The notes beneath the pieces are model-generated. The model was not told the origin of the DNA. It saw only the letters and a list, made by a program, of their open reading frames with translations, and made no database searches. 46,642 nucleotides of DNA, taken from Syntrophaceae bacterium UBA5619 (lineage in GTDB: Bacteria > Desulfobacterota > Syntrophia > Syntrophales > UBA5619). The stretch covers positions 1,939-48,580 of the forward strand of contig DIKL01000039.1 of NCBI GenBank assembly GCA_002424545.1. Reading direction: 5' to 3'. Below are positions 32,374-40,360 of this stretch, piece after piece (position 1 is the stretch's first letter; each line of letters starts with the position of its first letter). Position numbers and translations under genes: made by a program.

Positions 32374-33753
32374 ATGGATCGTAAGTACATTCTTGCTGCC
32401 GACGTGGGCACATCTTCAGTAAAGACCGGCCTGTTCGATCTGGACTTAACCCTCATCCGGCAGACCCGTTCCAACCATGACTACATCTCCCGTGGCGTCG
32501 AAGTGGAAATCGATCCCGAAACGCTTTTCGCTTCATTCCTGCGTTCGCTGGCCGAAATCAAGGAATATCTTCCTCAAGTCGTTGCGATCGGATTCTCCGC
32601 GATCTGCCCCAACATGATCCTCATGGACAAATGCGGCAAAGCCCTCGCCAACGGCATCATCCATCTTGACCGCCGGAGCGAAAAACAGGGCTTCGAAATC
32701 CTAGAGAAGGTTGGCAAGGAGAAGTTCCTGTCCATCGCGGGTAATGTGCCCTGCCCCGGCGGCATGACGGTGACCAGCCTGATGTGGTTGCGGGAAAACA
32801 GGCCTTCCGTATTTCAGCAGATGTACAAGTTCGGCCACACGACCACGTTCCTGATCCGCAAGCTCACGGGCAACTTCATCATCGATCCCCCCAATGCCGG
32901 ATTCAACGGGCTTTATGACACCGTTGCCAATACCGGCTGGAGCGAAGAAATGTGCGCGTTGCTGGGGTTCAGCACCGACATTCTGCCTACCGTGCGGCAA
33001 TGTCACGAGCCCGCCGGACGGCTGACCAAAGAAGCCTCCATAATGACGGGGATTCCCGAAGGGACCATGGTGGTCACCGGGGGGGCCGACACGGCGTGCG
33101 CCGTATTCGGCGCGGGTTGCGTTTCCGATGGTCAGTTGTTGAGTACGACCGGAACGGTGGAAGCGCTGTGCCTGTGCAGCGCCAAGCCCAATTTCTCCGG
33201 GAAATATCTCCTGCGCCCCGCCTGCAATCCTGGTTTCTGGCATGTGCTGAACCTGATCGGTGCCGGTGGTGAGAGCCTCAATTGGTTTTACCGCGTCTTC
33301 TGCAATGACATGGACAAGGAAACCTTCTTCCACAAATTCCTCCCCGCCGTGCTCCAACGCGGCGACGCAGGCGTTGAGATGACCCCCCATTTGGCCGGCG
33401 ACCGCACCAGTGTTTCCAATAAATCGGCCGTCATCACGGGTTTGACCCTTTCCACCGGCCGGGAGGACATCTTGCTTGGCGTCCTCAAAGGCTTGGTCCG
33501 GCAACTGGCCGACGGCATGGATGACTTCGCCAAAATGTCCAGACTCTCCGACACGATTTTCTATACGGGCGGCGGCGCCCAGGCCCTTCTAGATCTCAAA
33601 AAAAGAGTATTTCACCAATTCAACTTTTTGCCCGTCGATGACTGTGCTATGAAAGGCATCGGTAAATTGGTCAAAATTGCCGTGGATTCAAATTCATCTC
33701 CCTTATTTCGGAAGCCGACACCCGAACCCCAGCCACCACAACCGTTGCGATAG
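32374..33753 (+). CDS. FGGY-family carbohydrate kinase
   Basis: 459 residues. The N-terminal phosphate motif is AADVGTSSVKTGLFD. HLDRRSEKQG, then GGADTACAVFGAGCVSDGQLLSTTGT (the FGGY ATP/substrate region) and FYTGGGAQALLDLKKRVF near the C-terminus follow the hexokinase-actin fold. Xylulose, gluconate and erythritol kinases belong here, and the sugar cannot be chosen by eye. With a DapA-family lyase and a hydroxyacid dehydrogenase it suggests breakdown of a polyol or sugar acid. No transporter is in this unit. The Pro-rich C-terminal tail is atypical. The gene ends before a fresh promoter at 33776. Confidence 0.9.
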   Translation: MDRKYILAADVGTSSVKTGLFDLDLTLIRQTRSNHDYISRGVEVEIDPETLFASFLRSLAEIKEYLPQVVAIGFSAICPNMILMDKCGKALANGIIHLDRRSEKQGFEILEKVGKEKFLSIAGNVPCPGGMTVTSLMWLRENRPSVFQQMYKFGHTTTFLIRKLTGNFIIDPPNAGFNGLYDTVANTGWSEEMCALLGFSTDILPTVRQCHEPAGRLTKEASIMTGIPEGTMVVTGGADTACAVFGAGCVSDGQLLSTTGTVEALCLCSAKPNFSGKYLLRPACNPGFWHVLNLIGAGGESLNWFYRVFCNDMDKETFFHKFLPAVLQRGDAGVEMTPHLAGDRTSVSNKSAVITGLTLSTGREDILLGVLKGLVRQLADGMDDFAKMSRLSDTIFYTGGGAQALLDLKKRVFHQFNFLPVDDCAMKGIGKLVKIAVDSNSSPLFRKPTPEPQPPQPLR

Positions 33754-33775
33754 ATTTTTCAGCGGAAGGAACGTC

Positions 33776-33804
33776 TTGACAGCGGAACGGATTGGTTGAA
33801 TAAT
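33776..33804 (+). promoter_or_regulatory. Promoter of the glyoxalase operon
   Basis: TTGACA (33776-33781), 17 bases, AATAAT (33799-33804). Directly after the -10 lies a small stem CCCGCA (33805-33810) with TGCGGG (33821-33826), which would sit at the 5' end of the transcript. The gloB-like ATG is 50 bases downstream. Confidence 0.65.
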
Positions 33805-33853
33805 CCCGCAGCCCGTGAATTGCGGGCGGATCAATTCCATGCGGGGTGGTTCC

Positions 33854-34555
33854 ATGCTGAAGGTGAAGCAGTTTCGTTACGGCGCCGACAATTTCGGGTA
33901 TCTGGTTTACGAAGCCCAAAGCGCCCTGGCCGTCGACGGCGGTGCGGCGGCCGAAATCGTCGCCTTTCTCGGCGAACGTCATCTCACCCTGAAGTATGTC
34001 GCAAATACCCATGACCATCAGGATCATACCTGCGGCAACGGGAGGCTGCTCGAAGCGACGCATGCCCGGCTCCTGAACGGGCCTGACCTGCCGGACGGCG
34101 GACCGATCGCGCTCGACGGAGCCAAGGTCCGGGTCATCCACACCCCCGGCCATACGGCGGATTCGCGCTGCTTTCTTGCCGGCAAGTATCTGATTGCCGG
34201 GGATACCCTCTTCAACGGAACGGTCGGAAACTGTTTTTCCGGGGACCTCGAAGGCTTCTTTCATTCGATCCGGAAGCTGATGGCCCTGCCCGATGAAACG
34301 GTCGTCTATGCCGGGCATGACTACGTCAAGAGCTCCGTTGCCTTTGCAAGGCGGCTTGAACCGGGAAACCGGGCCATCGGCGCCTTCCTCAAGACTTACG
34401 ATGCGAAGCATGTCCGCTCGACGCTGGCCGAAGAGAAGAAGATCAACCCCTACCTCCGTTTCAACGAGCCCGATCTTGTAACCCTGCTGGCGAAGCTGCG
34501 TCTCCCCCGGGAAACGGAATGGGAACGCTGGCAGTCGCTGATGAGCATTGAGTAA
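33854..34555 (+). CDS. gloB: Glyoxalase II-like hydrolase (hydroxyacylglutathione hydrolase family)
   Basis: 233 residues from the ATG at 33854. The metallo-beta-lactamase motif is NTHDHQDHTCGN (HxHxDH), followed by TPGHTADSRCF, IAGDTLFNGTVGNCFSGD and VVYAGHDYV with the third metal His. The C-terminal PYLRFNEPDL is a glyoxalase II mark, kept even in GloB forms from organisms without glutathione. It would hydrolyse S-lactoyl-thiol made by GloA, detoxifying methylglyoxal. The gloA-like gene follows after 35 bases, making a complete two-step pathway in one operon. The ribosome site is only GGGGTGG. Confidence 0.87.
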   Translation: MLKVKQFRYGADNFGYLVYEAQSALAVDGGAAAEIVAFLGERHLTLKYVANTHDHQDHTCGNGRLLEATHARLLNGPDLPDGGPIALDGAKVRVIHTPGHTADSRCFLAGKYLIAGDTLFNGTVGNCFSGDLEGFFHSIRKLMALPDETVVYAGHDYVKSSVAFARRLEPGNRAIGAFLKTYDAKHVRSTLAEEKKINPYLRFNEPDLVTLLAKLRLPRETEWERWQSLMSIE

Positions 34556-34590
34556 CCAAGGAGACTCCGAACACGGAAAGGAGAAATGCC

Positions 34591-34962
34591 ATGAAGTTCC
34601 GTTTTGCCCACAACAATTTCAATGTCCTCGATCTGGAGAAGAGCGTGCGCTTCTATCAGGATGCCCTTCAACTCAAGGAGGTGAGGAGGAAGCAGGCCGC
34701 CGACGGCAGCTTCATCCTCGTCTTCCTCGGCGACGGGGATACCGGCCATCAGCTCGAGCTGACCTGGATGAGGGACCGCAAGGAGCCCTACAATCTCGGG
34801 GACAACGAATTCCATCTGGCATTGGTCGTGGATGATTTTGCCGCCGCCCACGCGCTGCACGAAAAGATGGGCTGCATCTGTTACGAAAACAAGGCGATGG
34901 GAATCTACTTCATCAACGATCCCGACGACTACTGGATCGAAATCGTCCCGGTCCGTCGGTAG
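34591..34962 (+). CDS. gloA: Glyoxalase I (lactoylglutathione lyase, VOC fold)
   Basis: 123 residues, the length of a bacterial GloA monomer. Four metal ligands can be placed: His in FRFAHNNFNV, Glu in QLELTWM, His in EFHLALVVDD, and Glu in YWIEIVPV. LDLEKSVRFYQDALQL is the usual first VOC helix. It lacks the extra loop of the human/zinc form, so nickel or cobalt use is likely (family knowledge). It isomerises the hemithioacetal of methylglyoxal. Ribosome site AAAGGAGA is seven bases before the ATG, and the fusion gene downstream begins after eight bases. Confidence 0.9.
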   Translation: MKFRFAHNNFNVLDLEKSVRFYQDALQLKEVRRKQAADGSFILVFLGDGDTGHQLELTWMRDRKEPYNLGDNEFHLALVVDDFAAAHALHEKMGCICYENKAMGIYFINDPDDYWIEIVPVRR

Positions 34963-34970
34963 AGCGCCCC

Positions 34971-36668
34971 ATGAAAATCATCTACGCGGCCGACATTCAC
35001 GGTGCCCTCGAAAAGGTCAAAATCCTATTGCACGAGACGGTTGCGGACGCCTACGTCATTTCGGGCGATCTCATCGACATCCCGTTCTACAGCATGGAGA
35101 CGGCCATCCGCTATCATGAAATCCAGACTTATTTTCACGGGTTGCGCGGGCGGATGGGAAAAACGGACATGATCATCGAGGATTTTGTCGATGAGCTCCT
35201 CGAGGTTCCGGACATCCCCGAGGAGATGCAGCGGCAGGGGACGACCTACCAAGAGTACACGATCCGCGCGCGGCGGGTCATGCAGCAGAAGTACAAGGTG
35301 CTCGAAAACATCATTTCGCTGAAGCCGAATTCCCGGGTCTTCTGTCTGCCCGGTAACTACGATATGGACCTTCGCTATACCTCCCTCCATGAGCATGATC
35401 TCCACCTCCACTGGTATCAATTAAACGGTTTGCGGATTGCGGGGTACGGCGGGGCGGCCGTCTGGACGGGAGGCATCCCCGAACGCTACATCGTCAAGTA
35501 CCGGGCGGGGATCGGCGTGGACGACAAGCACAACGAAATGTATCGCTTTTTCAAGGCGGTGAAACCGGACATCATCGTGACGCACCAGCCTCCCTACGGC
35601 ATCCACGACGGCGTTTCCTCCACCGGACCCTCAGGATCTCCGGGGCTTCGCACCTACTGTGACAACTATCCTTTTCTGCTGATGCTTTCGGGCCACATCC
35701 ATGCCTCCTGGGGTTTCGAGGCCCACGGGAAGGGGATATTCCTGAATCCGTCCAACTTCGGCGAGATCACGGATATCACCGCGGAGGTCTTCGAGGGTGG
35801 ATTTTTCTACACGATCGAGATGGAGGAACGGCAGGTCGTCAAGGTGATCTTCCAGAAACTCGTTGAACACCGGATTTACGATATTGCCGACTACTTCGTG
35901 CGGGACGGGCGCTGGGTGGAGCAGATCATCGACCGGGAACGCTATGAGGCGCTCGGGCGGCGGGAAAACTACGATACGAAAACGCTGAAATATTCCCACA
36001 TCCCGGAAATTCAGTTGTACAACGAGATCAAGGAGTTCTACCGGATGTTCCAAACGCAGGAGACGGAGGAGCGTTTGGACAGGCTCGAACAGGCGGCGCT
36101 GCTGATGGAAGAGAAGATCCGGGACGACATCGCGATGGACGTGGTGGGATCGGTGAATGTGGGCATGTCCGGGCAGAACTCCGACATCGATCTGATCCTC
36201 TATCTCCGCTGCGACTCCGCTTGCGCCGAAGGGTGCGACCAGTGCGAACGCTACCGGCAGGCGGAGGCGATGATCCGGGAGACTCTCGGGGATCGGTACA
36301 AGGCCGAGATCCTGGACTGCATCGACCTGAACCGCGTGGAAAAGAGCATCCGGGAGAAGAATTACGAGTGCGAAGTGACCCAGCGCTTCGTCGCCTACCG
36401 GTCGCTCTGCCGCCCGATCCACTATCGGGTGATCGCTCCGGTCGAAGATCTGCTGAACAGGGACATCGCGTATCGAAAGGAGTTGGAGGGGAGCATCCGC
36501 TCCTATTTCAAGATCTTCGTGACGACCTCCGAGCACGTCCGTTCCTTCAGCAAATACGAGGCGCGGCTGAGAGCCGTCGGGATCAAACTCCCCGAGTCGA
36601 TCCGCGGAAAGGTCCGGCGCTATTTGCAGGGAGGCGACGGGGAGCCGCCTTCCGGCCCTGTCGCGTAA
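34971..36668 (+). CDS. Metallophosphoesterase-nucleotidyltransferase fusion protein
   Basis: 565 residues. Residues 1-290 are a calcineurin-type phosphoesterase with all signature residues: Asp8-x-His10, GDLID (Asp33), GN (129), His205 and GHIH (242-244). Residues 340-385 are helical. Residues 388-520 are a pol-beta-type nucleotidyltransferase with GS (393-394) and SDIDL (catalytic Asp405, Asp407); Asp449 in ILDC may be the third acid. A Cys4 insert, C-x3-C-x3-C-x2-C (414, 418, 422, 425), follows the DxD strand and could hold zinc or a cluster. The gene is eight bases from gloA in the same operon. I know no characterised protein of this layout. One domain could add and the other remove a nucleotide or phosphate on a shared target. 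Confidence 0.8.
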   Translation: MKIIYAADIHGALEKVKILLHETVADAYVISGDLIDIPFYSMETAIRYHEIQTYFHGLRGRMGKTDMIIEDFVDELLEVPDIPEEMQRQGTTYQEYTIRARRVMQQKYKVLENIISLKPNSRVFCLPGNYDMDLRYTSLHEHDLHLHWYQLNGLRIAGYGGAAVWTGGIPERYIVKYRAGIGVDDKHNEMYRFFKAVKPDIIVTHQPPYGIHDGVSSTGPSGSPGLRTYCDNYPFLLMLSGHIHASWGFEAHGKGIFLNPSNFGEITDITAEVFEGGFFYTIEMEERQVVKVIFQKLVEHRIYDIADYFVRDGRWVEQIIDRERYEALGRRENYDTKTLKYSHIPEIQLYNEIKEFYRMFQTQETEERLDRLEQAALLMEEKIRDDIAMDVVGSVNVGMSGQNSDIDLILYLRCDSACAEGCDQCERYRQAEAMIRETLGDRYKAEILDCIDLNRVEKSIREKNYECEVTQRFVAYRSLCRPIHYRVIAPVEDLLNRDIAYRKELEGSIRSYFKIFVTTSEHVRSFSKYEARLRAVGIKLPESIRGKVRRYLQGGDGEPPSGPVA

Positions 36669-36762
36669 CGCGCTTTTCTTGGTTCGGACTCGGCATCAGC
36701 CGAAGCCCGCCTCCAAGGTTTTGCGCGGAAGAGCCCCGTTCCTTGGCGTCCCCCGGGAAGGA

Positions 36763-38892
36763 TCATTTGATGGTGACGATCCATACGCCATTCCAATCTT
36801 CCGGCGGACGGGCGATGAGCGCGCGGCATTTCTCAGCGTACAAGAAAGCCGTCCGGTCGCGCTCCTTGAGACGATCAAACACGGCTTCCGCCTCACCAAA
36901 CCGTCCCCGGTAGAATTTTTCCAGTCCGTCGGCAAAGATCGTAAAGTCCTCTTTGCGGATTTCGTACTCTTCAGGAGTCAGCGGTTCGTGAATCGTTACC
37001 GGTTCCCTGCGTCCCACGACGGAGACGCGGGAAATTTCGCGGACGGGGAAAGCCCCGGCCAGCAGTTCCAGGGTGGCCTGGGAGACGATGGTGTAGGTCC
37101 CGAACTGCTTGTTGATCCCCTCCAGACGGGCGGCCAGATTGACCGCGTCGCCGAGCATCGTATAGTCGAAGCGGGAGTGGGAGCCCAGGTTGCCGACGAC
37201 GGCCGGACCGCTGTTGATCCCGATCCGCATCCGGAGATCCTTGCCGATGCGTTCGCGGATGGCGGGCCGCATCTCCGCCAATTTTTGTTGACAGCGCAGC
37301 GCCGCCCGGACGCAGCGTACGGCATGGTCCGGCAGCGGCAAAGGGGCGTTCCAGAAGGCGATGATGGCGTCGCCTTCGTATTTGTCCACCGTTCCTCCCT
37401 CCTCATGGATGATATCCGTCATGGCCGAGAGATACTCATTCAGCAGCGCGGTCAGCGCCTCCGGCTCCAGCCCCTCGGAGATGCCCGTGAATCCCTCCAG
37501 GTCGGAAAAGAAGATGGAAAGAAGACGCCTCTCCCCGCCCAGCTTCAGACGGTCGGGATAGCGGATGAGCTCTTCGATGACCGCGGGGCTCAGGTACTGC
37601 TTGAAGGCATTTTTGATGAACAGCTTCTGCCGTCCCTCCGTCGTATAGTAGATCATCCCGGCGGCCAACAGCGTCAGGGTCACGCCGACCTCTTGTACAA
37701 CCAGCGGGAGCCAGTAACCGTTTTGATAAGCGGCAAGGCAGAAAACCGTCGGGAGAAGGAGAAAGAAGCCATAGACCGTCAGGCTTTTCGCGATGCCCGA
37801 GACTCGCGCGGTCACGCACCCCGTGAGCAGCGTGATCAGAAGGGTCAGCGTCAGAAGGAATGCCGTCGGCGTCCGTTTCAGGAAATCGCCGGAGAGAAGA
37901 TTGTCCAGGGCGGTCGCGTGGATTTCGATGCCCGGATAGATTCCGGAAACGGGGGTCGGCCGAAGATCGAACAATCCCGGCGCGGAAAACCCGACCATGA
38001 CGTAACGGTCCCGGAAAAGATCTTTTTCCGGAATGACGGGCGGCTTGCCCTCTCGAAGACGAAGTTCGCTCTGGATGATCGCGGCGGCGCCGTAGGCCTG
38101 ATGCGTGCCGGAGCTCCCCCGGAAATGGAGAAGCGCGTTTCCCTTCTCGTCGATGGGAACCGGCCTGCCGCCCACCGAAAGGGCGCTTCCGGAAATCCCG
38201 AGCGTCGTTGCCGGATTGGCCGCGAGATAGGCGCCCAGCGCCGGGCACGGCAAGATTCGGCCGTCGAAAACGCTGAAGAGTTTGGTCCGTCGATAGACAT
38301 TGTCCGGATCGGGATCGAGATGGGTGTCGGCGAGGATGCTGCTGTTGGCGGCGACCTCGGGAATGGGAAAGAGAGCCCGGGACAGGCGTGTTTCACCGGC
38401 GCCGGTTTGCTTCCGCCAGCGATCAAGGCCGTCGATTCGGAATCCGGGCTCCGGAACGGAAGGGGGCCATTTCCGTTCGGCGCCGGTTTTTTCGCCCAGG
38501 AAAAGCACGCCGACAAAAGGGGGACCGTTTTGGATCGCCGTTCCGAAGGATCGATCGTCGGCGACGCCGTACAGGGAAGGCTCCGTGAACAACACATCGA
38601 AGAGGACCGCCTTGGCTCCCTGGCGGCGGCAGTAATCGAGGATGATGCCGTAGATCTCCCGGGGCCAGGGCCAACTCAATCCGTTTTCCGTTTTTCCCCA
38701 ATCCAGGCTTTTTTGGTCCACGAGGATCAGGCGGACGTCGTCCGTTGCCCGGCCGGGTTTTGCCAGCAGCTGGGCCCGCCAGTCCCAGGTTTTGCCTTCC
38801 CATCGATCGAGCCACCCCGGAAACCAGAAGGCAAGCGCGATCGCAGACCCGAGAATCCCGGCGAGAAGCCCCTGGAGCAGTTTCTTCATCAT
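36763..38892 (-). CDS. CHASE2-domain adenylate cyclase
   Basis: 709 residues. A first membrane helix (about 5-23) leads to an extracytoplasmic CHASE2 domain (DVRLILVDQKSLDWG, AKAVLFDVLFTEPS, GRILPCPALGAYLA, IYPGIEIHATALDNLLSGDFL). Three further helices lie at about 340-415, then a class III cyclase. Metal-binding aspartates are in FFSDLEGFTG and YEGDAIIAFW. Lys in VDKYEGD and the Thr/Asp of FDYTMLGDAVNLAARL point to ATP rather than GTP as substrate. Its product cAMP could act on Crp-type proteins. The start overlaps the stop of the M48 protease gene by ATGA, so the two are translated together. Confidence 0.92.
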   Translation of the reverse strand: MMKKLLQGLLAGILGSAIALAFWFPGWLDRWEGKTWDWRAQLLAKPGRATDDVRLILVDQKSLDWGKTENGLSWPWPREIYGIILDYCRRQGAKAVLFDVLFTEPSLYGVADDRSFGTAIQNGPPFVGVLFLGEKTGAERKWPPSVPEPGFRIDGLDRWRKQTGAGETRLSRALFPIPEVAANSSILADTHLDPDPDNVYRRTKLFSVFDGRILPCPALGAYLAANPATTLGISGSALSVGGRPVPIDEKGNALLHFRGSSGTHQAYGAAAIIQSELRLREGKPPVIPEKDLFRDRYVMVGFSAPGLFDLRPTPVSGIYPGIEIHATALDNLLSGDFLKRTPTAFLLTLTLLITLLTGCVTARVSGIAKSLTVYGFFLLLPTVFCLAAYQNGYWLPLVVQEVGVTLTLLAAGMIYYTTEGRQKLFIKNAFKQYLSPAVIEELIRYPDRLKLGGERRLLSIFFSDLEGFTGISEGLEPEALTALLNEYLSAMTDIIHEEGGTVDKYEGDAIIAFWNAPLPLPDHAVRCVRAALRCQQKLAEMRPAIRERIGKDLRMRIGINSGPAVVGNLGSHSRFDYTMLGDAVNLAARLEGINKQFGTYTIVSQATLELLAGAFPVREISRVSVVGRREPVTIHEPLTPEEYEIRKEDFTIFADGLEKFYRGRFGEAEAVFDRLKERDRTAFLYAEKCRALIARPPEDWNGVWIVTIK

Positions 38893-39803
38893 ATATTTCC
38901 CAGAATCTGCTGGAAACGCTTTTGACGGGCAGCTGCCGGCCGGACATCGGTGCGGCCGAGACCGCTTTTCCGCAGTTCGGCGATGCGGTCGTCCGGAGCG
39001 GGATGGGTTTTGGCGAAATCGAGGCCGCCCGGCTTCAGATTTCTTTTCATCACCGTGAGCATTTCCACGAGGCCGTTGGGATCATATCCGACGCGCCGCA
39101 GCAGGGCTGCGGCGACCCCGTCCGCTTCGTATTCCGAGGCGCGGGAGTAGCCTTTGTTGATCATGGTATTCGTGATGTCGCCGATTGCGCCGCCGAAGGT
39201 TCGCGTGAGCTGGGCGGCTTCCCTGGAACCGAGGGTCTTCGCGCCTTCCACGGCAATGGTGGTGAGGGCCTCGGTGATCCTCGCCTTTTCGATCGCCGCC
39301 ATTCCGTGTCTGCGCTCGATGTGTCCGATCTCATGGGCGAGAACCGCGGCAAGGTCATCTTCATTTCGGCAACAGCGCAGCAGTCCTCGGGTGACAAAGA
39401 CGAGGCCGCTCGGTGTGGCAAAGGCGTTGATGTCGTCGGAGTCCAGCACGAGGAAATGATAGCCCCCGAAAATTTGCGGAAGATCGGAGACCTGGGCAAG
39501 TGTCTGGCCGAGAACGTTCACGTATTGGTTGACCGGAAGAATGTCATGAGGTTTATATTTGCTCAGGACAACCGCCCCGACGGAACGGCCGATATAGTAT
39601 TCCTGCTCCGGGGTAAAGTCCTCCGCGCTCCGCGAAACCGCCTGGGCTGTCCTGCGGATGGAGTTTGCCTGGGTCGCGCTGATGGCCCCCGTCCCTTGAC
39701 CGATCACCGTGGCGACGTCCGCGACGGTTTCCATCGTTTGACAGGATGCCAACGACAGAAGCACGATGAGCGGCAGGCAGCAGTACCGGAGGTTTTTTTT
39801 CAT
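38889..39803 (-). CDS. M48-family metalloprotease, predicted lipoprotein
   Basis: 304 residues from the ATG at 39803; the frame is open upstream, but AAGGGGG precedes this start and it opens a lipoprotein signal with lipobox LASC (Cys21). The zinc motif HEIGHIERRHG is followed by the third ligand region SRASEYEADGVA, and DFAKTHPAPDDRIAEL is the usual C-terminal motif. Relatives such as BepA/LoiP-type proteases act in the periplasm on outer-membrane proteins. ATGA overlaps both with the SH3 gene upstream and the cyclase gene downstream. Confidence 0.93.
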   Translation of the reverse strand: MKKNLRYCCLPLIVLLSLASCQTMETVADVATVIGQGTGAISATQANSIRRTAQAVSRSAEDFTPEQEYYIGRSVGAVVLSKYKPHDILPVNQYVNVLGQTLAQVSDLPQIFGGYHFLVLDSDDINAFATPSGLVFVTRGLLRCCRNEDDLAAVLAHEIGHIERRHGMAAIEKARITEALTTIAVEGAKTLGSREAAQLTRTFGGAIGDITNTMINKGYSRASEYEADGVAAALLRRVGYDPNGLVEMLTVMKRNLKPGGLDFAKTHPAPDDRIAELRKSGLGRTDVRPAAARQKRFQQILGNI

Positions 39804-40330
39804 TTGGCGCCCCCTTCCGCTGGGGCCAATTCTCCCTGTTTCAGAAAAGTTTGCATCTCCTCGGGAGAAACCCGAAAGCTTTCCATCCGGTCCACCCAGG
39901 TGTAATCGAGGTTCCGGTTGAGATTTTTGAATTGCTTCTCGACGTCTTCGCTGAATCCCTTGCCGGCGAGCGCGATTTCGCCTCCCGTGGCGGACGTCCT
40001 CTGGTTTGTCGTTCCGGCCCGCAGTGCGAGATTCTTCGTGGTCAGCGCGGAGACGTGCATCCACCCCTGAACGCCGGCGTTTGTCTTGACCTTCTTCCAG
40101 GCGCCCTGGTCCTGAATCAGCGTGACCCGCTCCCCGTACGACGGTCTGGCCACAATTTCCGCCAGAAAAGAGGGAGCGCTTCGCACCTGGCCTTCCCGGA
40201 CCTGAACATTCCAGCGGGTTTCCGCGGACCAGGCGTCGGCGATCAAGAGGAGAACGACACACAGGATCAGCCCGGCGCCCCGATACCTTGCCCTGCCCGT
40301 CTGTCGACGAGTTCTGTTTTTTGTAACCAT
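39800..40330 (-). CDS. Bacterial SH3-domain exported protein
   Basis: 176 residues. An Arg-rich start precedes a hydrophobic segment (AGLILCVVLLLIADAWSA) that is a signal peptide or anchor. An SH3b domain follows (WNVQVREGQVRSAPSFLAEIVARPSYGERVTLIQ by key residues, GAWKKVKTNAGVQGWMHVSAL). The C-terminal part has GGEIALAGKGFSEDVEKQFKNLN, seen in other SH3-M48 pairs. SH3b domains usually bind peptidoglycan stem peptides. The stop overlaps the M48 gene start, so a cell-wall or envelope sensing/quality-control set with the cyclase is likely (inference). Confidence 0.88.
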   Translation of the reverse strand: MVTKNRTRRQTGRARYRGAGLILCVVLLLIADAWSAETRWNVQVREGQVRSAPSFLAEIVARPSYGERVTLIQDQGAWKKVKTNAGVQGWMHVSALTTKNLALRAGTTNQRTSATGGEIALAGKGFSEDVEKQFKNLNRNLDYTWVDRMESFRVSPEEMQTFLKQGELAPAEGGAK

Positions 40331-40360
40331 GAATATCCGTTCTCCCGCATCAAGCGGGTT

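Noticed and set aside
36661..36763. Terminator in the convergent gap between the fusion gene and the cyclase gene (CGCG-TAA-CGCG then CTTTTCTT, and CCAAGG/CCTTGG).
   Set aside because: Stems are too short or loops too long to call with confidence.
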